Shown here in pieces: positions 16,222 to 27,228 of a stretch of DNA of 64,000 nucleotides (its first letter is position 1; each line of letters starts with the position of its first letter). The DNA is from Colwellia sp. (lineage in GTDB: Bacteria > Pseudomonadota > Gammaproteobacteria > Enterobacterales > Alteromonadaceae): the NCBI GenBank assembly GCA_022969175.1, contig JALJPB010000015.1, positions 1-64,000 on the forward strand, written 5' to 3'. Below the pieces are notes generated by a model, which was given only the letters and a program-made list of their open reading frames with translations, was not told where the DNA came from and did not search any database. The translations under genes and the position numbers were made by a program.

Positions 16222-18192
16222 TTGCAATATAGAAGAGAAATAGACGGTTTACGAGCAATTGCTGTTTTACCGGTGATTTTATTTCATGCTGGCTATTTTG
16301 GTTTCAGCGGTGGCTATATTGGTGTTGACATATTTTTTGTTATAAGTGGTTATTTAATTACAACAATTATTATTGACGAATTGGCACAAGGCAATTTTTC
16401 AATTAAAAATTTCTATGAACGCCGTGCCAAAAGGATTCTTCCCGCTTTATCCGCAGTATTAGTTATAACCACAGTATTAGCTTTTATTTTTATGCCGGCA
16501 AATTTACTAAAGTCATATGCAAATAGCCTAATGTCGGTAGTAACTTTTACTTCCAACTTTCATTTTTTCTCCACCAGCGGCTATTTCTCTACAGTGTCTG
16601 ATCAGAAGCCGCTATTACATACATGGAGCTTAGCGGTTGAAGAACAATTTTATTTGTTTTTTCCATTAATGCTTGGTTATTGGTGGGTAAAAGGTAAAAA
16701 GTATATTATTAAAGTGGTGACTTTTTTATCAATAATATCTCTACTACTAGCGCAGTTTTTAGCGGTAAATAGTTTTGCTGATGCCAATTTCTACTTGATT
16801 TTCAGCCGTGCTTGGGAGCTTTTTGCGGGCGCATTAATCGCGCTTACAAGTATTCAATCAACTACGCTTAAAAAATGGCAACAAGAGTGGTTAGGTATCA
16901 TAGGGTTAATCTTGATATTTTACTCCATCTTTTTCTTTGATGAACATACTTTATTCCCAAGTTTTTACGCTTTAGTTCCTATAGTTGGCACGGTTTTAAT
17001 TATTAGTTTCAGTACTTCACAAACTCTAGTCGGCAAATTTTTAAGTCATCGAGCTTTTGTTAGTATTGGCTTGATTTCATATTCATTGTACCTATGGCAC
17101 CAACCGCTCTTCGCCTTTTTACGGCTAAAGTCCGTAGGGGAACCCTCAGTTGAGTTATTTGTTTTAGCAATAATATTAAGCTTTATATTGGCCATTTTGA
17201 GTTATCACTTTGTTGAGAAACCTTTTAGAAGAAAACCTTCAACTACAATAAAAGCAAGGTTTAGTGTTTTACAGTATGCAGGAATGTCGATAGCTTTTTT
17301 TATTATCGTTGGATTAATTAGTGTAAGTAATAGAGGTTTTCAATCGAGGTTTGGTGACAACAGTTACATGACATCGATTAAATTTAGTCCTAAAAGAAAA
17401 GCTTGCCATTATAACGGTCGTAACTTTGAAAGCCCTGAAAACTCTTGTCGATATTTTGGTAAAAACGTCACTTGGGCAACGTTCGGTGATAGCCACACAG
17501 TAGAACCAGCTTACGCTTTAGCAAAGGCATTAGAGCCTAAAGAAATTGGCCTATTACATTTAAGCTTTAGTAACTGTGCTCCCTCACTATTATTTGAGGT
17601 AAAAGATCCAGGATGTACTAAGTGGGTCAAGGGAGCCTTTGAATACCTAGAAAACAATAAATCAATTAAAAATGTCTATTTAGGATTTCATTACAGCGGT
17701 TTTTTATTTGGTAGCCATCGTAACCACTATCCTGAGTTACCTGATAATGATCCTAACCTGTTATTGACCAGTGATTATAGTCATTTAAGTGCCCAACAAA
17801 CCAGAGAATTGTATTGGCAAGGTTTAAGCTCTATGATTAATCGGCTTATCCGCTCAGGAAAAACGGTTTACCTACAATACCCAATACCTGAGTTACCATT
17901 GAATATCAGCAACTTACTCACTCCTTTTTCTGTTTTTGGTGGTGATTTACGTTTTGATTTACAAAAGACAACTAGTATGGATTATTATTTTACTCGAAAT
18001 AGTTATATATTAGAGAAACTCAATTCGTTAACTTATAATGATAAATTAATAGCAATCAAGCCATTCGAACTTATGTGCAGCCTAAAGGGCTGTCCAGCGG
18101 TGAGTAAAGGTAAATCTCTTTATTTTGATGATGGTCATTTAAGTGTCTTTGGAGCAACACAATTGCTCACAAAGAGTCAGATTGTTAATTAG
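16222..18192 (+). CDS. Membrane O-acyltransferase with C-terminal SGNH domain (OafA/OatA type)
   Basis: A 656-residue inner-membrane enzyme that moves acyl groups to surface sugars. The acyltransferase-3 domain (about 1-345) opens YRREIDGLRAIAVLPVILFH, with the conserved R/H pair, about ten transmembrane helices and EEQFYLFFPL. The C-terminal SGNH hydrolase-like domain (about 400-650) has the block I motif TFGDSHTVEPA and block V DDGHLS. The start is TTG at 16222: AAGGA at 16211-16215 is well placed, and the family N-terminus begins there. It is a paralogue of the gene at 19386. Substrate unknown; O-antigen or capsule acetylation is likely. Confidence 0.9.
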   Translation: MQYRREIDGLRAIAVLPVILFHAGYFGFSGGYIGVDIFFVISGYLITTIIIDELAQGNFSIKNFYERRAKRILPALSAVLVITTVLAFIFMPANLLKSYANSLMSVVTFTSNFHFFSTSGYFSTVSDQKPLLHTWSLAVEEQFYLFFPLMLGYWWVKGKKYIIKVVTFLSIISLLLAQFLAVNSFADANFYLIFSRAWELFAGALIALTSIQSTTLKKWQQEWLGIIGLILIFYSIFFFDEHTLFPSFYALVPIVGTVLIISFSTSQTLVGKFLSHRAFVSIGLISYSLYLWHQPLFAFLRLKSVGEPSVELFVLAIILSFILAILSYHFVEKPFRRKPSTTIKARFSVLQYAGMSIAFFIIVGLISVSNRGFQSRFGDNSYMTSIKFSPKRKACHYNGRNFESPENSCRYFGKNVTWATFGDSHTVEPAYALAKALEPKEIGLLHLSFSNCAPSLLFEVKDPGCTKWVKGAFEYLENNKSIKNVYLGFHYSGFLFGSHRNHYPELPDNDPNLLLTSDYSHLSAQQTRELYWQGLSSMINRLIRSGKTVYLQYPIPELPLNISNLLTPFSVFGGDLRFDLQKTTSMDYYFTRNSYILEKLNSLTYNDKLIAIKPFELMCSLKGCPAVSKGKSLYFDDGHLSVFGATQLLTKSQIVN

Positions 18193-18248
18193 TTCACTAA
18201 TATATAACGCCACGTATTACAGTATTAAATTAAGGTTAGTGTAGAAAA

Positions 18249-19142
18249 ATGATAAAAACTAAAACATATCCACCCAGTAGATTCAGCCGCTCTTCTATTT
18301 TATTTTTTCGTTTTTTTATTCAACGATTTTTACCTGCTTCTTGGTTTAGATCACCGTTACCAACGTTAGCTGAACGTCATAAGAAGACTGAAAACTTAAC
18401 CTTAGAAATTGTTAGTCATTGTTGGCAATATTCTAACATGTTGACCTATCAACTTAGCTCATTTGTTAATAATCCTCCTAAAGACATTTCATTAACGGTT
18501 ACTGTGTTTTATTCCAAAGATGATGCTGGCACCGTGGCAACTTTAGCGTATTTTTCAACATTAGCACCTGAAAACATCACTTGGAATTGGCAACCACTCA
18601 CTAACGGCAAACTTTTTCGACGGGGTATTGGCCGCAACATGGCAGCTTTATCAACTAAAGCTGATTGGGTTTGGTATACAGATTGCGATATAATTTTTCA
18701 TAAAAACTGCCTTGACTCACTTGCTGAGCAATTAAAAGGGAAAACTGAAAGTTTATACTTCCCTAGACAAGAATATACCACCGAGATGCTTGCTGAGTCT
18801 GATCCTATGTTACAAGCTAACTCGCAACCACAAGTTGTTGACATAAATAGTGACAACTTCAGCTTGTTTTCTAGAGAAAAAGCCAAAGGTGCATTTCAAA
18901 TTGTTCATGGTGATGTTGCTCGAGCAATTGGTTATTGCGGCAAACTATTTATGTTTCAAACAGAGTCCGAGCGCTGGCGAAAAACTTATGAAGATACCGC
19001 TTTTAAATGGTTAATCAAGAGTGAAGGTATCCCATTAGAGGTAGAGGGTGTATTTCAAATACGACACATTAAAAAAGGTCGCTATACCGAAGACAGCTGG
19101 ATTTCTAAGCTACGCAGTAAAATAAGAAGAACCCAAGAGTAA
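18249..19142 (+). CDS. GT-A fold glycosyltransferase (GT2-like)
   Basis: A 297-residue cytoplasmic enzyme, with a basic, partly hydrophobic N-terminus that may associate with the membrane. LTLEIVSHCWQYSNMLTYQL starts the nucleotide-binding half near residue 51. GKLFRRGIGRNMAALSTKA (near 121) and the DxD-like metal site WYTDCDIIFHKN follow at about 143-154. Late EDTAFKWLI supplies the usual acidic residues. Donor and acceptor are unknown. It sits between two acyltransferase-3 paralogues (57 bp after the first), suggesting that all act on the same surface glycan. Confidence 0.75.
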   Translation: MIKTKTYPPSRFSRSSILFFRFFIQRFLPASWFRSPLPTLAERHKKTENLTLEIVSHCWQYSNMLTYQLSSFVNNPPKDISLTVTVFYSKDDAGTVATLAYFSTLAPENITWNWQPLTNGKLFRRGIGRNMAALSTKADWVWYTDCDIIFHKNCLDSLAEQLKGKTESLYFPRQEYTTEMLAESDPMLQANSQPQVVDINSDNFSLFSREKAKGAFQIVHGDVARAIGYCGKLFMFQTESERWRKTYEDTAFKWLIKSEGIPLEVEGVFQIRHIKKGRYTEDSWISKLRSKIRRTQE

Positions 19143-19385
19143 CCTTAGTTTTACACTGGCATTGTTAATAAAAATATTGTGGCAATAAAGCTAAAAGACT
19201 CGTTGAGGTAATAATACCCTACAAATAGCTAGCGTTAAGTTAACGTCAACCTCATTACTAAAGCCATTTCCAATAGCACATACATAATCAGACAGCCCAT
19301 ATAGCATATGAATAACTTAACATATACTTTACTTTCGTCAGCTTGCATTTAGTAATAACTCATCAATTCTAGGTTTATTCATCAC

Positions 19386-21416
19386 ATGAAAAAAACAACT
19401 TATCGCGGTGATATTGATGGTTTAAGAGCTATTGCTGTTATGTCTGTCATTATCTTTCATGCAGGACTAGAACAGTTAGCTGGGGGGTTTATTGGTGTAG
19501 ACATTTTTTATGTAATCTCAGGTTACCTAATCACTGCAATTATCATGAACGCTTTAGAAAAAAACACATTCTCTTATAAAGGGTTTTATGCTCGAAGAGC
19601 TAAGAGACTTCTACCTGCTGCACTCATCATGATTTTGGCAACAACTATTTTTGCCGCATTTATTCTTTCGCCAGACAAGTATTACCAATTAGCCAAAAGT
19701 GCTGAATTTTCAAATTTATTTATGGCTAATATTTGGTTTATGAAACACTCGGGATATTTTGATATATCAACACAAATATCCCCTTTAGTTCACATGTGGT
19801 CACTGTCGATTGAAGAACAATTTTACTTTTTCTATCCTTTTATTTTAGTGCTCGCCTACAAAGTTGCTAAATCAAAAGGCGTTATAATCACTATAACAGT
19901 CATCTTTATAAGTTCTTTTTCTTTAAACCTACTTTTAGTCAATAACTACCCTAATTTCACTTTTTACATGCTTCCCACCAGAGCTTGGGAGCTAGGTTTA
20001 GGGGCTATCGTTTGTTTTTTACCTTCACTGCCCAGCTCTCAAACCAAACTCAACAGTTTATTTGCAGCAATAAGTGTATTGTTACTTACCTATGCCTTAT
20101 TCTTTATTACTGAACATGATGTTTACCCCGGATACTTAGCTCTTATCCCAACATTTTCAACTGCGTTATTTATTTATAGCTTGAGAAATAATAATGGCAT
20201 AATTCAAAGAGTATTATCACAAAAACAGCTGGTTTTTATTGGTAAAATATCCTATTCCTCATACCTTTGGCATTGGCCGATAATTGTTTTTTACCGTATA
20301 TACATAAATGAAAGGCCATTTAGTAATATTGAAGTTTTCTTTTGTATTTTTGTTAGTTTATTGATTGGCTATTTATCTTGGCGCTTTATTGAAAACAGAT
20401 ATCGATACGCTACATTTTCCGACAATAAAACGTTAAAACTAGCGGGTTACAACATCGCTGTATCGACATTGTTAATAGCTACCATTTTGATAACGAAGGG
20501 GTTCCCAGGCAGGGTTTCAAGCAATTTATCGGCAATAAGTAATAAAGCACAAATGCGCCACCTTAATTGTAGCCAATACCTTAAACCATTTAGTGAGATT
20601 GACGAGAAGTATTGTGTTATTGGCAGTACTTGGGATACGGCTAAGAAAAAAGGAATTATATGGGGTGATAGCCACTCGACACATTGGGGACAATTACTTG
20701 ATTATCAGGCAAAGCTGAATGATATATCTTTAGTTATAGCGCCGCTAAAGTGTCCTGCTTACCTAGATGAACAATATGTAAAATCTTACTACCCTAAATA
20801 TCCTCAGTTTAATAAAAATTGTACATTTAGAAATCAAACAACACTAAAGTGGCTGAAAGCAAATGATGATGTAGAAATTGTAATTTTCGCAGCAGCATGG
20901 TCTAGCCAAGTTCGTCAGTTATACAATGAGACATATTTAGATAACACTGTTAATGGTGAACTCTCCGCGCGGTTTCCGAAAATAGGCGCAAAGTTAAGTC
21001 AATTAGCATTTATCCCCTTGTTAGAGCAACTATCAAATAAAAAAATGCTCATCATTGCTGATATTCCTAGACCGAACAAAAATTTAAATGAATGCGCGTT
21101 TGCCGAGAAGACACATTTACTAAGAACAAAATGTGAAGATAGTGACTATAAAATATTGCACGCTACAACAACGTTGAGTTGGCATAAACATAGTGATTCA
21201 TTTATTCGAGAACTCACTAAAAATCATCAAAACCTCAATGCCATTATCCCTACTGATTTTTTATGCGATAAACACAATTGCCAAACTTACATCAATGATG
21301 AATTAATTTACCGTGATTACAATCATATACGGACCAATTTAAAAGAAAAAACGGTAAAAGAATTAGCAATAAAACTGACCATACCCGAGGCTTTTAAAGC
21401 GTTACTTGATAATTAG
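19386..21416 (+). CDS. Membrane O-acyltransferase with C-terminal SGNH domain, second paralogue
   Basis: A 676-residue paralogue of the gene at 16222. The acyltransferase-3 membrane domain (about 1-350) starts RGDIDGLRAIAVMSVIIFHA and has SIEEQFYFFYPFILV. The SGNH domain (about 400-660) has GIIWGDSHSTHWGQ as block I and DYNHIRTN as the late catalytic Asp-His. The ATG lies at the family start. The stop codon TAG (21414-21416) falls inside the left terminal repeat of the MITE-like element at 21413-21730, so the last residue or residues may have been changed by the insertion; the length is still normal, so the protein is probably functional. The 243 bp before it contain no clear feature. Confidence 0.9.
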   Translation: MKKTTYRGDIDGLRAIAVMSVIIFHAGLEQLAGGFIGVDIFYVISGYLITAIIMNALEKNTFSYKGFYARRAKRLLPAALIMILATTIFAAFILSPDKYYQLAKSAEFSNLFMANIWFMKHSGYFDISTQISPLVHMWSLSIEEQFYFFYPFILVLAYKVAKSKGVIITITVIFISSFSLNLLLVNNYPNFTFYMLPTRAWELGLGAIVCFLPSLPSSQTKLNSLFAAISVLLLTYALFFITEHDVYPGYLALIPTFSTALFIYSLRNNNGIIQRVLSQKQLVFIGKISYSSYLWHWPIIVFYRIYINERPFSNIEVFFCIFVSLLIGYLSWRFIENRYRYATFSDNKTLKLAGYNIAVSTLLIATILITKGFPGRVSSNLSAISNKAQMRHLNCSQYLKPFSEIDEKYCVIGSTWDTAKKKGIIWGDSHSTHWGQLLDYQAKLNDISLVIAPLKCPAYLDEQYVKSYYPKYPQFNKNCTFRNQTTLKWLKANDDVEIVIFAAAWSSQVRQLYNETYLDNTVNGELSARFPKIGAKLSQLAFIPLLEQLSNKKMLIIADIPRPNKNLNECAFAEKTHLLRTKCEDSDYKILHATTTLSWHKHSDSFIRELTKNHQNLNAIIPTDFLCDKHNCQTYINDELIYRDYNHIRTNLKEKTVKELAIKLTIPEAFKALLDN

Positions 21417-21730
21417 GGCGTGTTGATCTTTCACATTCACCTCTGCTGGCGGATATTTTTTCCTCCAACAAGGCATAAAGAGTGCTTAATAGTTATTCTT
21501 GGCAATCGCTCCTGCATTGCTCTATCTCCTGCATCCATGCAGTCGTATTTAAACTCTTTATAACGCAGGTGGAGGGAAAAATAGCCCCAGCCCTACGGGG
21601 GAAAGCCTGAAAAATCCTCACTCAGCGTTTCTCATCACTTATTTGGAACGACCAAACGATATTCTTCGTGCCTTGATTGATGATTTTTCAGTCATTACAG
21701 AGATGAATCTGAAAGATCAACAGGCCCTAA
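21413..21730. mobile_element. MITE-like element A with 27-bp terminal inverted repeats
   Basis: The left end (21413-21439) begins TTAGGGCGTGTTGATCTTTC and the right end, read in reverse from 21730 to 21704, begins TTAGGGCCTGTTGATCTTTC. The two match at 25 of 27 positions. TA dinucleotides flank the GGGC...GCCC core on both sides, which would fit a TA target duplication as in IS630/Tc1-type elements. About 318 bp with no credible ORF, so non-autonomous. The interior holds CTGCATCCATGCAG, shared with element B at 34849-35255. Its left repeat supplies the stop codon of the upstream acyltransferase. Confidence 0.75.
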
Positions 21731-21786
21731 TATAACCAGCAAAACTAAATTATATTTCTTTGACCTAGCCGATAAACATTAAGTGA

Positions 21787-21816
21787 TTGACAGTGGCGAA
21801 GCAAATAGGCTATAAA
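21787..21816 (+). promoter_or_regulatory. Probable sigma-70 promoter of the leu operon
   Basis: TTGACA (21787-21792) and TATAAA (21811-21816) are separated by 18 bp, about 60 bp upstream of the leader peptide start and about 55 bp downstream of MITE-like element A. Confidence 0.6.
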
Positions 21817-21875
21817 TATGGCATTAGATAACGTAACAAATAGTGTTCCGTTTATTTTTAAAAGAATTTAGAGAC

Positions 21876-21938
21876 ATGATGACAACAATTAAGCACATTC
21901 GAATTAACCTCCTCCTCGTATTATTAATACGCGGATAG
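21876..21938 (+). CDS. leuL: leu operon leader peptide
   Basis: A 20-codon ORF reading MMTTIKHIRI then NLLLVLLIRG, with three consecutive CTC Leu codons, GTA, and two TTA Leu codons near its end. This is the ribosome-stalling design of leucine attenuation. It lies between the promoter at 21787 and an intrinsic terminator at 21974-22003, upstream of leuA. Confidence 0.85.
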   Translation: MMTTIKHIRINLLLVLLIRG

Positions 21939-22003
21939 GTTATTATTGCTTAATTAGAAGTAAAAGAATAATAAAACCCGCGCTAATAACCGCGGGTTTT
22001 TTT
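21938..22003 (+). promoter_or_regulatory. Leucine attenuator (antiterminator and terminator)
   Basis: The terminator stem CCCGCG/CGCGGG (within 21974-21996) is followed by a T-run. GGTTATTA at 21938-21945, just after the Leu codons, is complementary to TAATAACC at 21984-21991; CGCGG at 21930-21934 can add pairing with CCGCG at 21990-21994. That pairing would break the terminator when the ribosome stalls at Leu codons, giving classical attenuation. Confidence 0.8.
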
Positions 22004-22042
22004 ATGTCCGCAAAATTGATATTAGTAACTTTTTTAGATGTA

Positions 22043-22202
22043 ATACCAATTAAATTAATGAATTGAGCAATTATAAACGATGATAAATATTTAATAGCAA
22101 GACGCTTAATTGAACAATAGCTGGCTATTGGGATTGAAAGCAACGCAGTTAATAACTATTTAGACCGCTTTATAAAGATCGATTTGTTGTTTCACTTGGT
22201 AT
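22043..22202. repeat. Probable dispersed repeat between the leu attenuator and leuA
   Basis: The ends ATACCAA and TTGGTAT are inverted, and match the end motif of element B (34849-35255). The interior has the perfect hairpin CAATAGC-TG-GCTATTG at 22115-22130. About 160 bp, no ORF. It lies in the transcribed leader of leuA, which starts 28 bp later. Membership of a wider repeat family is inferred from the ends. Confidence 0.5.
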
Positions 22203-22230
22203 AGTTTGTACAAACGATTAGGACGAAATA

Positions 22231-23811
22231 ATGAATACCACTCAAGCGATAAACCAGCAGAATAGTCAAGGTAAAAAAGATCGAGTTATCATTTTTGACA
22301 CCACTTTGCGCGATGGCGAACAAGCACTAAATGCCAGTTTGTCGGTACACGAAAAACTTCAAATTGCCTTATCGTTAGAACGTTTAGGTGTTGATATTAT
22401 GGAGGTCGGCTTTCCGGTATCTTCTCCTGGTGATTTTGAGTCAGTTCAGCAAATAGCTAAAACCATTAAAAACTCCCGTGTTTGTGCATTAGCTCGTGCG
22501 GTTGAAGGCGATATTAAAGCTTGTGCTGATGCATTAAAAGTAGCCGACCAATTTAGAATTCATACCTTTATTTCAACCTCTGATGTTCATGTGCAGCAAA
22601 AACTAAAAAAAGAGTTTTCAGATGTACAAGCTATGGCCGTACACGCGGTTAAATATGCTCGACAATTTACCGATGATGTTGAGTTTTCTTGTGAAGATGC
22701 TGGTCGTACACCGATTGATAATTTATGTCGCATGGTTGAAGCGGCTATTGATGCTGGCGCTACCACAATAAATATTCCAGATACCGTCGGCTATACCCTA
22801 CCTTTTGAATTCCAAGGTATTATTACTAATTTATTTAACCGTGTGCCTAATATTGATAAAGCCATTATTTCAGTACATTGCCATAACGATTTAGGTCTTG
22901 CTGTTGCAAACTCTATGGCCGCTGTGCAGGCCGGTGTTCGTCAAATTGAGTGTACCATTAACGGTATTGGTGAACGTGCAGGTAACTGTTCATTAGAAGA
23001 AGTTGCGATGATCATGAAAACTCGCGCTGCTTTGTTAAACGTTAATACCAACATTAATCACCAAGAAATTGCTCGCACCTCAAAATTAGTCAGTACCTTA
23101 TGTAATATGCCAGTGCAATTAAACAAAGCAATTGTTGGCGGAAACGCTTTTAGTCACTCATCAGGCATCCATCAAGATGGCATGTTAAAAGCCAGTAATA
23201 CGTATGAGATAATGACACCTGAAAGTGTCGGCATCGCAAAAACTAAATTAAACTTAACGTCTCGAAGTGGCCGTCATGTCATTAAACACCGTATGGCAAG
23301 TTTAGGCTACCAAGAAACTGATTATGATATAGAGCAACTTTATACTGACTTCTTAACGTTAGCTGATAAAAAAGGTCAAGTATTTGATGATGATTTAGAA
23401 GCATTAGTCTTTAAGTTGCAGCAAAAAGATTTAAAAGATTTCTACCGCATAGATCAATTAAATGTTCAATCCGGCAGTGGTGACTTTGCCACAGCAAGTA
23501 TAAAGTTATTGTCTGGTGAAGACAGTCAAATTGTTTCAGCGACGGGTAATGGTCCTGTTGATTCATTATACCGTGCGATTAAACAAGCTGTTGATATTGA
23601 ATTTGAAGTGAGCGATTACAAAATATCAAATAAAGGCTCAGGTGAAGACGGTCTAGGACAAGCTGATTTAGTGATCACTTGGCAAGGGCGTAACTTTCAT
23701 GGTTATGGCTTAGAAACCGACGTTATAGAGGCATCGGGGCAAGCATTAATTCATGCACTTAATAGCATCCGCAGAGCGATGACTATCGCTCAATTGAAAC
23801 AGAACAAGTAA
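22231..23811 (+). CDS. leuA: 2-isopropylmalate synthase
   Basis: Catalyses the first committed step of leucine synthesis, condensing acetyl-CoA with 2-oxoisovalerate in the cytoplasm. 526 residues, the usual bacterial length. The HMGL-like TIM barrel (about 18-290) opens [18 protein letters not shown], and HCHNDLGLA carries the metal-binding histidines near residue 214. The C-terminal LeuA dimerisation/regulatory domain (about 395-520) should bind leucine for feedback inhibition. The ATG follows AGGACG. It is first in leuABCD, under the attenuator at 21938-22003. Confidence 0.97.
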   Translation: MNTTQAINQQNSQGKKDRVIIFDTTLRDGEQALNASLSVHEKLQIALSLERLGVDIMEVGFPVSSPGDFESVQQIAKTIKNSRVCALARAVEGDIKACADALKVADQFRIHTFISTSDVHVQQKLKKEFSDVQAMAVHAVKYARQFTDDVEFSCEDAGRTPIDNLCRMVEAAIDAGATTINIPDTVGYTLPFEFQGIITNLFNRVPNIDKAIISVHCHNDLGLAVANSMAAVQAGVRQIECTINGIGERAGNCSLEEVAMIMKTRAALLNVNTNINHQEIARTSKLVSTLCNMPVQLNKAIVGGNAFSHSSGIHQDGMLKASNTYEIMTPESVGIAKTKLNLTSRSGRHVIKHRMASLGYQETDYDIEQLYTDFLTLADKKGQVFDDDLEALVFKLQQKDLKDFYRIDQLNVQSGSGDFATASIKLLSGEDSQIVSATGNGPVDSLYRAIKQAVDIEFEVSDYKISNKGSGEDGLGQADLVITWQGRNFHGYGLETDVIEASGQALIHALNSIRRAMTIAQLKQNK

Positions 23812-23889
23812 CACTGTGCTAGTGAGATTAATAACGACTTAGCAGTAACAAATTTAAAATTTAACAAGAAATTAAACGAGAGCTTATAA

Positions 23890-24983
<1,094 letters not shown>

Positions 24984-24984
<1 letters not shown>

Positions 24985-26447
24985 TGTCAAAGTCTTCTAA
25001 TGCAACTAGCAACGCGGCAGCCACTACGTTATATGAAAAATTATGGCAATCCCATTTAGTTGAAGACAAAGAAGGTGAAACCCCCTTACTTTATGTTGAT
25101 CGTCATTTGATTCACGAAGTAACTTCTCCTCAAGCTTTTGCTAACTTAAAGTTTCATAACCGTCCTGTTCGCCATCCAGAGCGTACTATTGCAACAATGG
25201 ATCATAATATTTCAACTCGATCTATAAAAATTGATGCCGCAGGAGAAGGTGCTGCTAACCAGCTGCGGACCTTAGAAAAAAACTGTAAAGAGTTTGGTAT
25301 TGAAATATTCGGCATGGGCCATAAAAATCAAGGTATCGTGCATGTTATCGGCCCTGAGTTAGGTTTAACATTACCTGGTACTATCATTGTTTGTGGTGAT
25401 TCACATACTGCTACTCACGGTGCATTTGGTGCCTTAGCCTTTGGTATTGGTACCTCTGAAGTTGAACATGTTTTTGCGACACAAACCCTTCGTCAAACCA
25501 AAGCCAAAACCATGAAAATTGAAGTTAAAGGCTCTGTTGGTCTAGGAATAAGTGCTAAAGACATTATTTTAGCCATTATTGGTAAAACAGGCAGTGCCGG
25601 TGCTACCGGTTATGTCGTTGAATACTGTGGTGAAGCCATTGAAACGCTTACGATGGAACAACGCATGACCGTTTGTAACATGAGCATTGAATTTGGCGCA
25701 AAAGCTGGTTTAATTGCCCCTGACGCTACCACTATCGCTTATGTTGAAGGTAAAGAATATGCACCTAAAGGCGATGTTTGGCAACAAGCCGTAACTGACT
25801 GGAACAAATTAAAAACCGATGACGGAGCCGTTTTTGATACGGTACTCACTATAGAAGCAAAAGACATCAAAGCACAAATTACTTGGGGCACAACACCTGG
25901 GCAAGTAATCTCTGTTGACACAGTTGTGCCATCACCTGATGATTTTAGTGATGCGGTTGAGAAAGACTCATGTATTAAAGCGTTAGCTTATATGGGGCTT
26001 ACAGCAGGTATGAAAATTACCGACATTGAAATAAATAAAGTATTTATTGGCTCTTGTACCAACTCTCGTATTGAAGACTTACGCGCAGCCGCTGGTGTAG
26101 TGAAAAAATATAAAGGCCAAAAAGTTTCTGCTACCGTTGATGCCATTATTGTTCCGGGCTCTTACCGGGTAAAAGAACAAGCAGAAGCTGAAGGTTTATC
26201 ACAAATTTTTATTGATGCTGGTTTTGAATGGCGCCTACCGGGCTGTTCCATGTGTTTAGGCATGAATGACGATGTACTTAAGGAAGGCGATAGATGTGCC
26301 TCAACAAGTAACCGTAACTTTGAGGGTCGTCAGGGTCGAGGTTCTCGCACCCACTTAGTTAGCCCTGAAATGGCAGTTGCAGCAGCAATTGAAGGTCATT
26401 TTGTCGATATTAACGCCCACTCATCTCAACGAAACCAAAGCGCATAG
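24984..26447 (+). CDS. leuC: 3-isopropylmalate dehydratase large subunit
   Basis: Aconitase-family subunit that, with LeuD, isomerises 2- to 3-isopropylmalate using a [4Fe-4S] cluster. 487 residues, about 20 longer than usual because of the N-terminal Ser/Asn/Ala-rich extension before [12 protein letters not shown]. Cluster-binding Cys regions are visible: [14 protein letters not shown] and GCSMCLGMN. Substrate-region [19 protein letters not shown] is intact. It overlaps leuB by one base and precedes leuD by 9 bp. A start further inside the extension is possible, but no better-placed ATG was seen. Confidence 0.96.
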
Positions 26448-26456
26448 GAGAATAAC

Positions 26457-27053
26457 ATGGAAAAATTTACCCAACATACAGGTTTAGTTGCTCCTTTAGA
26501 TGCAGCGAATGTTGATACCGACCAAATCATTCCAAAGCAGTTTTTACAAAAAACTGAACGAGTAGGTTTTGGCCAACATTTGTTTCACGACTGGCGTTAT
26601 TTAGACGCTGCTGGTACCAAAAGTAACCCTGAGTTTATTTTAAATGCTCCGCAATATAAAGGCGCAAGTCTATTATTAACTCGTGAAAACTTTGGCTGTG
26701 GTTCAAGTCGAGAGCATGCACCTTGGGCACTTGAAGAATATGGTTTTAAAGCGGTTATTGCCTCAAGTTTTGCTGATATTTTTTATGGTAATTGCATCAA
26801 TATTGGTTTGGTTCCGGTTAAGTTATCTGAAACTGAAATTGAAGCCTTATTCGTAAAGACGCAAAATGACGATATCACCATCACTATTGATTTAATTAAC
26901 AATAAAGTCATTGCTGGTGAGTCCAGTTATGATTTCAGCCTAGACACCTTTCATCAATATTGTTTAGAGCAAGGCATTGATAGTGTCGGTTGGACGTTAG
27001 ATAAACTCGACACCATTAAAGCATTTGAATCAAAAATGCCTACATGGATGTAG
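26457..27053 (+). CDS. leuD: 3-isopropylmalate dehydratase small subunit
   Basis: Swivelling-domain partner of LeuC. 198 residues. It starts [20 protein letters not shown], and has [15 protein letters not shown], the conserved substrate loop, and [20 protein letters not shown] lies before the ATG. The terminal codons for PTWM plus the stop form CCTACATGGATGTAG, a sequence repeated 30 bp downstream and at about 35080. The E. coli protein ends at an equivalent place (PAFMN), so the gene end looks native rather than repeat-derived. Confidence 0.96.
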   Translation: MEKFTQHTGLVAPLDAANVDTDQIIPKQFLQKTERVGFGQHLFHDWRYLDAAGTKSNPEFILNAPQYKGASLLLTRENFGCGSSREHAPWALEEYGFKAVIASSFADIFYGNCINIGLVPVKLSETEIEALFVKTQNDDITITIDLINNKVIAGESSYDFSLDTFHQYCLEQGIDSVGWTLDKLDTIKAFESKMPTWM

Positions 27054-27100
27054 GGGGCGTGAGCAGGACGCGGAAGCTTTGACTACATGGATGTAGGTAA
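27041..27100. repeat. Two direct copies of the palindromic CTACATGGATGTAG motif at the end of leuD
   Basis: TACATGGATGTAGG occurs at the leuD stop codon and again about 35 bp later, and a third copy lies within element B near 35080. Each copy is an inverted repeat (CTACAT/ATGTAG). It looks like a fragment of the same repeat family, perhaps with one end captured in leuD. Confidence 0.4.
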
Positions 27101-27154
27101 TACCAGACGGATTAACTTATTGGCCAAAATTCAATGAGGATAAACATTTAAGTT

Positions 27155-27193
27155 AAAATCTAGCACTAACGTTAAACTGTAGTGCTAGATTTT
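27155..27193. terminator. Bidirectional intrinsic terminator after leuD
   Basis: AAAATCTAGCACTA (27155-27168) and TAGTGCTAGATTTT (27180-27193) are exact complements with an 11-base loop and a following T-run. It can serve both leuABCD and the converging GspA-GspB gene. Confidence 0.85.
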
Positions 27194-27228
27194 TTGATAT
27201 AGCAATAAACTTTATCCCCATACGCTTA

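Noticed and set aside
21943-22143. Minus-strand 66-codon ORF in the leu leader
   Set aside because: It overlaps the attenuator and a repeat, has no ribosome-binding site and no protein-like composition.
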